From assembly GCA_013396995.1 (NCBI GenBank), contig VWZP01001440.1, positions 1,047,629 to 1,111,628 of the forward strand: a stretch of 64,000 bases of DNA. Direction: 5' to 3'. The DNA comes from Dicaeum eximium (taxonomy: Eukaryota > Chordata > Aves > Passeriformes > Dicaeidae). Of this stretch, positions 1 to 12,175 are shown one piece after another. The notes below the pieces were generated by a model. It saw nothing but the letters and a program-made list of their open reading frames with translations, ran no database searches and was not told where the DNA came from. Each line of letters begins with the position of its first letter. Position 1 is the stretch's first letter. The position numbers and the translations under genes were made by a program.

Positions 1-76
1 AGCAGCAGATGCTCCGAGTGCCTCCCAGCCAGCAGCGGGTGGGCCATGACTAACCGGGACATCTCCCTTTTTCCAG

Positions 77-547
77 GACCAGCCCCTCCTTGCCTGTGAC
101 AAACCCACTGTGCTGGGGCTGCTGCCCCCGGCGTTCCCTCCTCTCGGCCTGAAAGCAGCTGGGCTTTGCCAAACCCCAGATCCGTGCGGTTTGGCACCGT
201 GTGCTCGGCAGGAGCAGGAGCTCCATCCAGCACTCACTGCTGTGTGCAAGTCGAGGAGCAGCCGCAGCGAGGACCGGGACAGAAGCTGGCCCACAAGCTC
301 CTCTTTAAGCTTTAGGAGGTGGGTTAGTAGCCGCAGGGACAGGGTGACGGGAATGCAGCGCGCTGGGAGAAACAAGCCAAGCGTTTGCCTGAAAAGGAAG
401 GGAGACAGCAGGAGTTTTACAAGCTGCGAGGGAGGTAGGGAAGAGGCCAATAGAGCAAATATGATGTATTTAAAATACTCATTTCTACCAAAATATGTCA
501 CCTCCCCCCTTCCCTGTTGGCAGCCTTGGTTTTCAAGGCTGGAATGA
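77..547 (+). CDS. Candidate 3' exon, unrecognised open frame after a splice acceptor
   Basis: A pyrimidine-rich acceptor (ctccctttttccag, ending at 76) is followed by a frame that stays open for 156 codons to a TGA at 545-547. An in-frame TGA at 47-49 lies just upstream, so the frame would need splicing or a non-ATG start. The stretch is richer in G, C and CpG than most of the window. The product would begin DQPLLACDKPTV, be proline/leucine-rich and then arginine/serine-rich, with no domain I recognise. No AATAAA stands out just after the stop. It could be the last exon of a gene lying to the left, a lncRNA exon, or a chance open frame in GC-rich DNA. The biology is unassigned. Confidence 0.18.
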   Translation, partial: DQPLLACDKPTVLGLLPPAFPPLGLKAAGLCQTPDPCGLAPCARQEQELHPALTAVCKSRSSRSEDRDRSWPTSSSLSFRRWVSSRRDRVTGMQRAGRNKPSVCLKRKGDSRSFTSCEGGREEANRANMMYLKYSFLPKYVTSPLPCWQPWFSRLE

Positions 548-3500
548 TAACCTCTGTGCCTGCTGCTAAAGAAGACAGTGCACAGCTTTTTCTTCAGCCC
601 TCAGCATGACCCGTAAGCAAGTGTGCATGGGAACAGAGGGGGAGGGCTGGGAGAGGACAGACAGCTGCCTGAATTGTCCTTCTGAGCCACTCCTGCCAAG
701 ATGTGGTGCAACATCTTATTTTTCTTGCCATTGCTGCCATCTATTACAGGAAATCTGTTCATTAAGTGTCTTCAGCGAAACCTAAGGACGCAAGGGATGG
801 TAATACCAGGCAGGGGTCTGTCCCTACAGACTGAGCCACGACATGGGCCCAGCAGCTTCCAGGGATCCTTCAGACCCTTTGGGAACCACAAACCCTGCAA
901 ACACCCATGTGCTGAGGGTAGGGTGGGGAAGTGTCAGGGCCAAGGCAAGGAGGTAGGGTTGGGAAGAAGTGAGTTGCAGCATTCACACACCCCTAGAAGC
1001 TGGAGCTTTCTCAGCAGCAAAAAGAGCCAGCTTCTGCCTCCACCCCAGCCCAGCAAGGCTGTGGGAAGCACAGCAAGCTAGTTTCCTGTAAACAGGCTCC
1101 TTTTCCCAAAGCCATGGCAGTAAGACAAGCCACTGAAACACAAGTGAGTCCAGGATTGGGACAGGTGCCACTGCTGGTGAGAGGTTGAAAGGCTTCACTT
1201 CTCTCCATCCTTCTCCAGCATCCTTCTTTTCCCATGCTGCCACCCCCTTTGCCCTCCACGTTAGCTGTTCTCCCTTCTTTTCCCTTCCCACATATATCCT
1301 TCCCAGTTCTCAGCATGGGAGGGATCTCTGCAGCTGAAACTTTATGGTAAAATCACAGTCTGCCGTGGCTGACTGACGTTCAGGACCTCTGTGTTGCGAT
1401 AGCTAAACCTGAGTTGGTCTTTTCTTAGTCCCTCTCCATTTTTGGAATGAGGTGGAGGGTTATGTGGCTGTACATATTTCATGCCATGCTAAAACTTGGC
1501 AGATAAATTTGCTTCTGAGGAATATTTTTAAGAAGGAGCTAACATAGAAACATAGAACTACGCAGGGCCAAGCAAACTCTCCTGCCCATGCACGTTCTCT
1601 CATATTTTCCCAGCTTTAGTCTGATAATGCACTCAGGCTGTGTCATTGGGGAAAGGAGGGATGATGCCAAAGTCATGGTAATGATCCCTCTAGTCCCATT
1701 TGCAGCTCCCAGCTTGGTATCAACAGGTGATTTAGGACCACTAGCTGATATCAGTCCCTATGATTTTTCATACCTTCTTAAGTCAATCTCAGCTGAAAAC
1801 ATGAACCAGGTGAATTGGCCTTAGACACCAGCCATGACCCACGGTTTAGTCATTTCTGTTTTAAGGGCATGCAGGTCAGCTCCTGTGCCAGCTGCTGTTT
1901 TCCTTAAACCCTCAGTTCCTGAACTCCTCACTGTTACCAGATAGCCTCTGTTTTCTTTTCATTATAAACTAGGCATGCACACAAACATCAGAACTTTTGT
2001 CAAAAGCTTGATGACGTGAACAAAAAGGATTCAAATACCAAAGTGCGAGCAAACATATCTTGTATAAGCTCAGTTCCAGAATGTTTCTTTTTCTGTTGTA
2101 TCTTGTGATTTTTTTCTCGTCTGTCTCATGGCAATTAATCACTTACTACTTGGCAACATTAGGAAGATGATGAGCTGGCAGGAATACTGGTGAATTCCCC
2201 AGCAGAATGACATAGAGCCTTTGTTTCCCACCAAAACCTAAATTCAGGATATGTGGTAACATTACATCCTGTAACTTTGCAATACTGTACAAGGTGTTTG
2301 AAGCCAGCGAATGTCAGGGTTTAAGAAAAAATAAAATAGTCTCATCCTCTAGTCTGCCTGCAAGGGAGGTGGATTTTTTAGGAGGGGCATGGTCTGGTTT
2401 AAAATTCACAGATTATTGAATTTTAACTTTGTTCTGTACATACATAGTTGGTAAAAAAAGAGGCAGGTCTTCCTTTCTTGCTTAGAAACCAGAATATAGG
2501 TGGGAAATAACTACACAGACAGAAAAACTCAACCAAACACACAAGATTTGTGTTTGTTTTGTTGATTAAAACTCTTTTCTTTTCTTNTTTCTTCTAAATC
2601 CTGCTCTTGGATGTCAGTAGCTAGCAATTTTTGAATTATGCTTTCTCCCCCTGGACTAAGTGGGCTTCCAAACTCTTGAAGAAGTATGTGTCATCTCCCA
2701 GGCCTCTGGGTCCATACTTTCTTTCTCTGGCCAATAACTCCCCTAATTTCCATTGCTTAGGAGAATTAAGAAGGGCTATGTCACCATGGCAATGACGAGT
2801 TGTACCTGTTTTTGGAAAATACATAAGCACCTAATATTAAACCTTTCCAAGTCAAATCTCGCCATGATATCCTCAGCTTTCTCCCCTTGTTGACAGATAT
2901 TGGGTGTGAAATATATTTCTATATGACTAGAGCAGAAAAAAATGATCAGAGAATGGTCAAAAGGCCCTCCTGGGGGCAAACTGAGTAGTGATCAGTGAGG
3001 AGCAACCAAAACACACTCAGGCTCAGAAGAGGCCAAGAAACCCAGCCTTTAGTTGTGGGTGAATCACTGCAAGGTAAAGTTATTTTAAGATCAAACCTGA
3101 AACCATCAGAGGTGGAAAATGCAACCTTGAAAAATGAGGTCAGTGGGAAAATCCAATCCAGCCTGTTGTCAGGGGCTGATGACCAATAGGGTGCTAAGTC
3201 TTCTATGAGAGCTGCAGATCACCAATCCTGGAAAGGAAACAGAAAGGAAAGACATACAGAAACACCTGGAAGACTGCACAGAACACTCTAAGTAAAATAG
3301 AAGACTGTAGGAGAGCCACTTCTTGCTCTAATTGAGGAAAGAGTATAGACAGGCTGAGTTTATTCCCCATCCTAGACCATCCCTTCCTTTAGAAGGACCT
3401 CTTGAGCAACCTAATTCCTTCCTTCCTATCTTATCATCTGGCATGGATCCGGGGCCTTCCCTTAAGTGAACTTTGTTTGAGAGGATGTCTCATATCCAGT

Positions 3501-5983
3501 GCCTTGGAGGTCCTCCAGGTAGTTCTTTGCTTTGCCTTTCATCAGGGATTACACAGAATACCACAGCTGGATCTGGGTCAGCACTGAACACATTCAATTG
3601 TGAGTGTCCCTTAACGTGTTTTCTTCCAATTAAGAATTTGGAGTTTACTGTTTGGGGGGATTTCAGGGCTCTCACTGAATGAGGAACTCAGCATCTTAAC
3701 ACATATGTCTACAAGACTACATTTACTTCATTCTCACCTAGAACGTCTGGCTGCTGTGTTGCCTGTTCCTGTGGAATTTTGTGAAGTTAATGATGATGGG
3801 TTTTTTTGTTGGTGGTTTTTGTGGTTCTTTTTTTCTTGTATCCCTAAGAGCAGATGATGCTTTGCAGGAAGGATGACAATTTTGTTTGTTTGTTTGTTTT
3901 GTTTTCATTTTGAATGCCACAGTCCACTACTGGAAATTCTGAATGGTAAAATAACCCTCCCTATGCTCTCACACTATGAATCCAAAACCAAAACCCATTA
4001 CTGGGAAAACTCCAGATGTGATATGGGCCTCTGAGACTGAAAATAAGCAGTCAAAGTGTTGACTGGAAGAAGCCCTCCCTCCTGCCTTACATCCCTGAGT
4101 CACTAAGCCAGATGGGGGCTGCTGATTATCAAACCAGTGCTGTCAAGGTGGGTTGTTGAGAAGAAGGACAAAGTCTGTTTGTGTGCCACCTTTTTTAGTA
4201 TCTGGAGTTTCTTTCATACCTGTGCTGCTTTCTGCCATGAGATAGAGCAGATCCCTTTTGAAGATGCTCTACAGCCTGCTAGAACATAATGAAAGTTGTT
4301 ACCAGCTCTGCAGCAGCACTGTATAAACTAATCTCATAAACAAATAACTCAAACTCATCCCAACACCACCTCTGAAAAGCACTGCAGAGTAACCTCCACC
4401 ACTCTTCCTGCACCTCTGAAATGCAATCAAGAGCACCATGAGAGCTGTAATGTACAGGCCGTGAGAAAACACGTGTCTGGACCATTACAATAAAAATCCT
4501 GAATAAGAGCTGAAAGGTTTGGCCTTTGAAAGGCATACTGGCTCTGGTTTGGAATGGCTTCATCTCTAAATAAGAATTGTCCGTGCCTGGCAGTATGTAG
4601 AAATATACTGTTCTGACTCAGGAGGCAGGAAAATAGCAGGAAATTACTCTGTTTGAAAATTGGACCATAAATTCAGATATGGCTGTTCTGATCCTGGCAT
4701 GATTTGTTACAAGTAAATCAATGTATTTTTGGCAGAGATCATGAAACAAACAAACAAAAAGAAAGAGCAAGAGGGAGAGAAAAGTAGAGAGCAGAAATAA
4801 GAGTTTTATAGAGGAAACTAAACAGGGACATGCCAGTTTGTGTTAACTGCATCATGGTCATCAAGTCACTGGTACTCCAGCTACTGACAGCTGCCTTCAG
4901 GCATATTTAGCACAATCAGGTGGAAGGAGCTTGGCACAGAGGCTCTAGAGAGTTGAATCCTGGTTTTGCATCTGGTCAGAATTGCCATTTTGCAGCTGTC
5001 ACCGCCCTTGGCACTTTTCCTACCTTACCTCTATTTAAAGGGCAGTATTTGAGGAAAGGGCCAAAGCTATCTCCAAGAGGTACCTCCAAAGCTACTCCAA
5101 AGCTGCACATGCAGAAGAGGCTGCACCTCTGATCCTGCAGCTCAGGGAAGCAATGCCTGGTGCAAGCACAGAAGTGCAAAGGCTTGGAACAGGGAGTGAA
5201 AGTCACTGGGACCTGGAAAAGGGTTCAGGAGCTGAGCAGCAGGCCTAGGATTTATGTGTGCATGGGCAACCAGGTGTGAAGCATCTGTAACTGAGGGCCT
5301 GGTGCCCTAATCAAAAACAGGCAAATCCCAATACCAAAGGAATAAGGGTATCCAGACTAAACAGTGCCAGAGGTGCCCTGCTCTGCCCATTCTGCTCCCA
5401 TTCTAAAGCCCCCCTCATCAGCTGACCAGTTATATCTCAACAGGAAACATCACTGTGGCAGGTCAGTAGAGGGAGGGTATGTTATTACAGCTGGAGAGGA
5501 ACTTCCTGAAAGCTCCATTTTGCTGGATGTAACTGGACAGGCCGAGATTAGGAAATCCCCATTTATAGTCCCTGCATCTCCAGGCTGAATCCCACAAGGA
5601 AAGCAAAGTAGCACTTAAGAAAATGTCCCAAATCTGGGAGGGGACTTGGCAGCGTAAATGTTTCTGAAGATCAGATTCCAGAAATCTGTTTAAAGTAAAG
5701 TCCTAGAAAAAATATCCAGTTCTGCTGATGTGCATCATGAAAAAGTGGCTTGTGTCACCCAGAGGGGTGGGAAAGGCAAAGGAAAAGCCTAGAACATGAG
5801 TCATTTGGCACTACCTTTGTTTCCTCTGTTGGAACCCTGCTGAAACCTGTGCAGCAGTCAGTGCTGTATGCCTGTCTCTGGTGCTGTCACAGCTGACCTT
5901 CAGGAGCAGTGCCCTTCCTGGCCTGCTGCAATACAGCCTGCAGGGGAAAATGATGGAGCTGCCCTGATCCATAGCAAGGATCT
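548..5983. other. Unique noncoding sequence, no gene seen
   Basis: No recognisable gene, RNA gene or mobile element was found. Frames are short and overlap on both strands. Minor items are a TTTG-type run near 3885-3905, an AAAC-type run near 4745-4760 and one ambiguous base at 2587. The sequence around 4917-5000 has a faint MIR-like feel, too weak to call. Confidence 0.6.
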
Positions 5984-6008
5984 AGCAGTTGCTAGACCAG
6001 CAACTGCT
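5984..6008. repeat. Perfect 10-bp inverted repeat with 5-nt loop
   Basis: The left arm agcagttgct (5984-5993) and the right arm agcaactgct (5999-6008) are exact reverse complements around the loop agacc. It is short for a transposon end or a microRNA precursor. Function is unknown. Confidence 0.85.
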
Positions 6009-7904
6009 CAAAAGTGCAATTCAGGGTCCAGTTTCTAAGAAAAGTAAAGAAACAAAAAAATTGCTGGGGAAATCTAAGTAGGCAGAATACTATTTTCTCT
6101 CTTTGTATTTAGTGAAAATAATGGTTTTAGACTGTGAAAGCAGAACATTTCTACCAGCCACATGCAGATAGGTCTTTGCCTTTCTGCACTGTCTGCTTAC
6201 CAGTATAGTCCCATATAGCTATTTGTAGAAAAAGTCTGAAAATCCAAATTAGACCCATAGAAAGATACTTAGATTGCCTTTAGGCATTTAGGCCTGCGTA
6301 ATGCAAATAGCACCAAAAGAGCAATAATATTTGTAACACAAGCATTTTTAAGGCAACAGCCAAGAATTACGACAGTGGAAAGAGCTTCACAATCATATTG
6401 TAGAAAGAAGGAAAGCATTTTACCCTCCTAGAGAGCCTGTCTTTCTTCATTGATGGTCACGTCATACCCATCTTAAATAGACCCAGCAATGCTAGAGGAA
6501 AATAAGGAAAGAACATAGCATCAGAGCTGAGGTCAACATCTGGATGGACTTAGGCTTCACAAAGGAATTCACTGACTCATTGGCACATGTGAGGACTGTC
6601 ATCTCCTCTGCAGCATTTAGTCTTTAATCATGAGAACCCATTGGAGTAGGGCTTGGCTTTCAGGAATATTAATGGAGTAATAATGCTATGAAAAGTGAAA
6701 AAAACAAGGCAAGAAAATAGTGGCTCCGAAAAACATCAATATTACTCCCTCCCTACACACACAACACATACACACAACACATACTTTAACACACACGGAC
6801 GGAGCAGGCAAAAGACCAAAACTGAAAATGAGCAGCCACCTCTGGGTGTTTGAACAGGAATGGGATAGGAGCCCCATCTGTGCTCTGACCCTGCCTGACC
6901 CTCAGAGACTCCACCTGTGGTGCAAAAGGTTTGTGGAGTGGCTGATGTCTTCCTGTGACCTTGGGGCACAACATGAGCTGTCCTGACAGGATATCCACAT
7001 GAGCATGTTCCCACTGCTCTGGGCAGTCGTGCCCAATCTGGGGAGAGGAAAAGTAGAGTGAGAGATGATGGGCAGGGCTTTCCTGTTGCCATTGTCTGGA
7101 AGAGCATGGGACATAGTGTCACTTCTGGACAAAATGTAGCTTAAGCAAGTTGCAGTGGGCACAATGCCTTCCCTCACACACCCAGCACACCCCTCTCCTG
7201 CCTCATCAAAGACCCAGGGGTAACCCAGAGCAGCAGCTTTCAGATCTGTGCCAAGGCAAGCAGCTCAGTGTGGCACTAACCTGGACCACATCCTTGACTT
7301 GTCATCCCTTGGAGACCTTTGAATATGAAGCCCCCCTGGCCAAGGATGCAGAGAAAGGGCTCAGGGCTGATGGACCACCACGTGTGCCTGGGCCCACAGT
7401 CCTGCTCTTCTGCAGGTTATGAATGAACTTCTGAACCTCCTGAGGCTGATAGATCACAGGTGACAAGAGGAAATAATGGGGAATTTACTTGCTCATGACT
7501 CCTCAGTTGCTGTTAGTTTAACAAGAGTTTTATTAAGTTCACTCCACTCCTTGTGACCAGGAGGATTTGGAAATGCCTGGTGTGATTGCTCTATTTCAGG
7601 TGACCTCATGATCCACAAGGCCCCAGACTGTATTCTGCACACAGCTAAGGAATTTCTATTGGCAGTTCCTGTGAAGTAGAGAGGATGAGATCTGCTCATG
7701 TATCCCCTGTTCTATGTGGGGAAGGCCTGAATAGAGGAGGAAATTTAGATTTTTACTTGATTTTGAGTAATCAGTTCCACCATCCCCTTCTGGCATCCTG
7801 AATCCCCCAGCAGTGGTTTCAATTTATGGAGAAGGTAAATCACTAGCTTGCTCCAATCTTTCTAGTCTGCTCCAATCTATCACCACCCTGCTTCAATCAT
7901 ATGT
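6009..7904. other. Unique noncoding sequence with a short CA-rich tract
   Basis: A degenerate CACACAA-type tract lies at 6755-6796. Overlapping frames on both strands around 6690-7420 have no recognisable product and are read as chance. The phrase tgctccaatct appears twice near 7849-7878, as an imperfect local repeat. Confidence 0.55.
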
Positions 7905-8110
7905 TGTTAGATGAACTTGAGAGAAATTCTCTCAGCAGCAAAAGATGGCCTTTCCTGGATAATGACAATTAAAGGCCTGTATACTATTCACAATAATCAG
8001 CTGAGCAATGGATTATCAGCTGATGATTTCCAGAGATTTACGAGGCAGTTTTACAGACTAAGGTTGAACTGCTACTCCAAGACAAATATTAACCCTTTAC
8101 TTTCCTTGTC
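7905..8110. promoter_or_regulatory. Candidate conserved noncoding block with paired CAGCTG E-boxes
   Basis: Two CAGCTG E-boxes (7998-8003 and 8017-8022) sit 19 bp apart, about two helical turns. The second lies inside the 10-bp palindrome ATCAGCTGAT (8015-8024). ATTA/TAAT homeodomain cores and AATAAT stretches lie around them. The texture resembles vertebrate enhancer cores. An overlapping 67-residue frame (7911-8114) shows no known domain and lacks splice signals. No conservation data were available, so this is inference from motifs. Confidence 0.3.
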
Positions 8111-10282
8111 CTAATAAATCCTCCCTGTCCTGGACAACTCAGAACACATCTATGTGCACCAAGAAGGTCCCTGACATCACATTTTAAGAATGCAACAAAA
8201 AACAAGGAAAAAAATACATCCAGCTCTGTTCACTGCGAATCAGTTTTTACATCAGGCTCTTTCCAGAAAGCAGACCTCTACATCATGCTGTTGTTTCAAG
8301 CCTGTTCCTATGCCACAATACATGGCAGAGAAGGCAGTCAGGGTCCAAATACAACACTCACCTCCTGTAATGGTACTTCTTGCTCCATGTGGAAGGTAGA
8401 AGAGCAAGGGTGAGGAACACTCCCCTCCATCTGAAAGCTGCTAAGGGTGTTAGTGGTAGGACTTAACCATCCCACCTGCTCACGCCAAATGTTTCATTGA
8501 GGGGTTTGATTTCACTTTACAAAGTGCTCCCAGGCACCTCTGGAACTAAAAATTTAGTTGGACATAGGGGAAGGTGTTGCTATGGGTTTATGGTTGCCTA
8601 AATACAATTATGTGAGGCCTTGTCTCCTTCCTATCTTCCAGCCTCTCTCTCTCTTCAGCTCTGAGCATTTCCTGGTGGGCTGCTAATGGCACTGCCCTTT
8701 TGTCACCATTTCTGCTTTCAGTATCTCTGCAGCAGGACAGCAGCAGCCTGGCAGACCTGCCTGCTGGGTGTCCTCTGTTGGGTGGTCTTGTTCTGTATCA
8801 GATGGTGCCTGGACACAACCTAGCCTATCTTTAGAGATCAGCCACTACGACATACTGGGTAATTGAGAGGCAAGAGTCACATTTGCTATTTAGTTTTCCA
8901 TCACAATAGAAACTGCTTTGTGATTGGTCTGTGACTGTGAAATATTACTTTCTTCTTCTGTCTCAGAATCCATGAACTGAGACTCAAGGCTAAAAAATTT
9001 ACCTCTGGGATGTCACTTCGGTGTTTTCACCATGTTAGGGAGAGAGCAAAGACAGTGAAACTGAGGTCTGTGATCTCCAGAACAGAAGCTCAATAGTCCA
9101 AAGCCCACCCATGTAATGCTGTAAAGCCTGTCTCTTACAATCAGCTCTGACATGACATGACAATAAAAGGGGGGAAAAAAAAGAAATAGGGAAGTTTGTC
9201 AAGGATAGAAAGTACAGACTCATAACTGTTTTCTATTAATGATTTTGTTTTCAGTCCAAAAATCTCACCCATTAAAGCACTGATGCCTGCCATGTAAGAA
9301 TTAAATGTCAGAAAAAACCAAACCACCCTGTAACTACAAGAATGGTTTTTCTTGCTCTCTTGTTGCAGTGACATATGAATGCTGTGAGGTTACTCCTATT
9401 GTGCAACTGACACATCGTTATACCACATAGCAGGATGGAGCTGACTCTGGAAACTCCCAGCACACAATAAATTGAGATCCTCTTTTGGAACTGACGCTAA
9501 CAGTATGCATCTCAGTAATGATAGCCTTTGGGCCTTGTTCTGGAGTCATAGGGAGTTTATGAGATGTTATATTCTCCCATTTCCTCCCTGCTGAAACTTT
9601 CCTGGGAAGGTCTTCCAGCATCAGGATGTGTCACTTTCAAAAGGATGTTTGGACAGACTCCACAGCAAAAACAAATTCAGACTACTGATCTGGAGCTAGG
9701 TAGGCAGAACAATCCATTATGGAGCTGCAGCTGTTCCCATGCCTGTGCCACCGGTCTGATTTCCAGAACTAGATGTGCAAAACCTTGAGCTGCACAAACA
9801 CATTATATATAATATGTTAGTCACATTGGTTGGCCTTTATACACAGAATGCAAATATAATGCAGTCACATGGTTTTGCATCATAAAACATCATCCATATT
9901 GCACTTAGTTCTCAATATGGCCAGGAAATATCATAGTAAGTACTAAAAAAATCCCCCCAACATTTCAAACAGCCCAAGGCATCTGATATTTAAAGTCAAA
10001 GATGTAGAAGGCATAGTTTGTTCCAACCCACAGTATAACACCAGGGTATGGATACCATAATGATGATTTTATAACTGTAGATAAAGAAAAATGCTTTGAT
10101 CTTCTCTCATAACCAGAAAAGCACAGTGACTTAATTAATATGTCTTTTTAATAATTTCATGTCAGGTATATGGTGTGATTGAGTCAGGTTATTGTTTTCA
10201 ATAATGCAGCCAACATGAGGGGGAATTGTTCATAACTGTATCTCCAGTATTGGATTGTAAATGTAATAGCCAGGCCATATGA
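8111..10282. other. Unique noncoding sequence, AT-rich toward the end
   Basis: No gene or mobile element was recognised. The 12-bp palindrome attatatataat lies at 9802-9813. From about 10120 to 10230 the DNA is rich in TAAT cores and may be a weak regulatory block. Confidence 0.5.
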
Positions 10283-10320
10283 ACACTAACAGAATTAGAC
10301 TACACTAACAGAATTAGACT
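10283..10320. repeat. Exact tandem duplication of a 19-bp unit
   Basis: The unit acactaacagaattagact occurs at 10283-10301 and again, identically, at 10302-10320, followed by two more matching bases. Perfect identity suggests a recent slippage or staggered-break duplication, or an assembly artefact. Confidence 0.95.
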
Positions 10321-12039
10321 ACAACCTTTCAGTACAATACAGCCACCCCAGTGTGCTGAAGGAATACTGATACATCAGGTCAGTCTACCTATCACCTGTT
10401 CCAAAGAAAGTAAAGAGGAATGTGGGACTAACTGCTTTTCAAATAAGCCAGAGACAGACTTGTTTGGAAGAGTAAAGCAGCTTCATCAAGGCACAGAAAC
10501 TTTACAAATCCTTCCTTTTTTGCTAGTGAAAATTTGAGGGACTGTGAGTCTCTTAAGTGCACTTGATCTTTTATAGAAAGAGCAACTACATTAAAACAAG
10601 GACAGCAGTTTACTTTTTGGTAGGCAAAAAGTGGTTTGGCCCTGTCTTTTGTACTCCTGTTTCATTTCCAAGGCTACCGAAAAAATCCCATGCATGATTA
10701 AGTGCAACTCTGTGACCACAACTGAGGAGGGAAAGCAGAACTCCATGGATTGGAAACACTTCCTGGCTGTTTGCAGATGGCAGGCTCAAAATGGATAAGA
10801 GATAATTACACATTGCACAAGAAAATGGAATAAAGTATTTTCATTTCCAAACGTGGAGGGTGCCAACAGGTATGTATGTATATAAATCATTTTGATAAAC
10901 ACTAGGACAAAAATCTATCAAAAGCAAATAGATACCATTTATGCCAAAGTAGTCTGACCAGTGGGGTATGATTGGCACAGAAACAGAGCAAGACCAACAT
11001 GGACAATCTCAGAAGCAGTGATGGAAAATCCTACTGTTCTCACTATCTTATATCCCTTGCCAGAAGAAAAAAAACTAAAACAACAACAACCAGAAAACCC
11101 TGCAAACCCCAAAACAAAACAAACAAACAAAACTAAACTAAAACCCCAACAATTAGTTCTTCCAGGGAAGGACAGGGATGGTCACTATGTCTCTCCTTAG
11201 GGGCTGGCATGAGCAGAAATGCACCCTCTGGTCTTTCAAAAGCACTGCCCTCAGTGTACCACCACAGCCAGGGCTGGCCCTATTTCTTGGCTTTATCCAT
11301 GGCCTTAACAATATTTCTTAGCCCTAAAAATAATTGTTTTCTATATAGACACATCCTTCTAGGAAAGAGGGCCTTCAGATGGGGTCATGTATTTTATTCT
11401 GTTAATAATGCAGCTTTCTGGAGTCCCTGGTTGATTATGCCTGTTTACCTTCTGATAGTTGTGTTTCCTGGCTGGCTGCCATGTGTTTTTCCTTTCTAGT
11501 TAAGCTCATGGCAATGATCATGGCCTTCAGCAGATATAGAATGTTTATCCTCCTGGAGTTCAACAGGACTCTGAAACAAACATTTTTTCCTGTGTTTCTG
11601 GGCACACCAGCACTTAGAAGCCAAACTCCTTTGTGAGTAGGAGTCATATCCAACACCAAGCATTTCCAAATCTCTTCAGAGATCTGAATTTTCAGAGACC
11701 TGAATTCATTCTTTCTATACCTTGCAAGGCAATAAAAGCTTACAAATTAGTCCCCCCACTTCTGGGAAAGAAAGCTAAAAAATTAAGAGCTCCACGTTGC
11801 AGGAGCAAAAACGAATCATGTAAACAGATAGCTAAACATATAAACAGGTAACTTTCTAAAAGGCACCCAAGCAACCTTCTTGGTAGAGGAAATATTTTGT
11901 AGCGGGAAACCCTTCCTTTGCTGGAGCAGGAAGCTTTGATCTTTTGTCTGCATGTCTTTCCTCAAGGTGCATGTTACTGCCCTGGGAACCCCTCTGATAT
12001 TTTTTAGTTCCGGAGCCCAATCATCTTTTTTCTTTTGGT
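10321..12039. other. Noncoding sequence with an A/C-rich tract
   Basis: An A/C-rich low-complexity run (AAC and AAAC units) occupies about 11065-11150. No gene is recognised in the remainder. Confidence 0.55.
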
Positions 12040-12058
12040 TTCTTTCTCTTTCTTTCTT

Positions 12059-12114
<56 letters not shown>

Positions 12115-12175
12115 CCTTTGGTTGGTTGTTTTTCTGTTTGTTTTGGGGTTTCTGTTTGGTTGGGGGTTTTGTGTC
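12040..12175. repeat. TTTC run, 54-base poly-T and T/G-rich tract
   Basis: A short TTTC microsatellite leads into an uninterrupted run of 54 T (12061-12114), followed by a T/G-rich stretch with TTGG and TTTTGGGG words. Phenylalanine-rich open frames here are translations of the homopolymer, not genes. The run length is probably polymorphic and is error-prone in sequencing. Confidence 0.95.

Noticed and set aside
4917..5040. Another MIR copy
   Set aside because: Only a few short words resemble MIR and the diagnostic core is missing.
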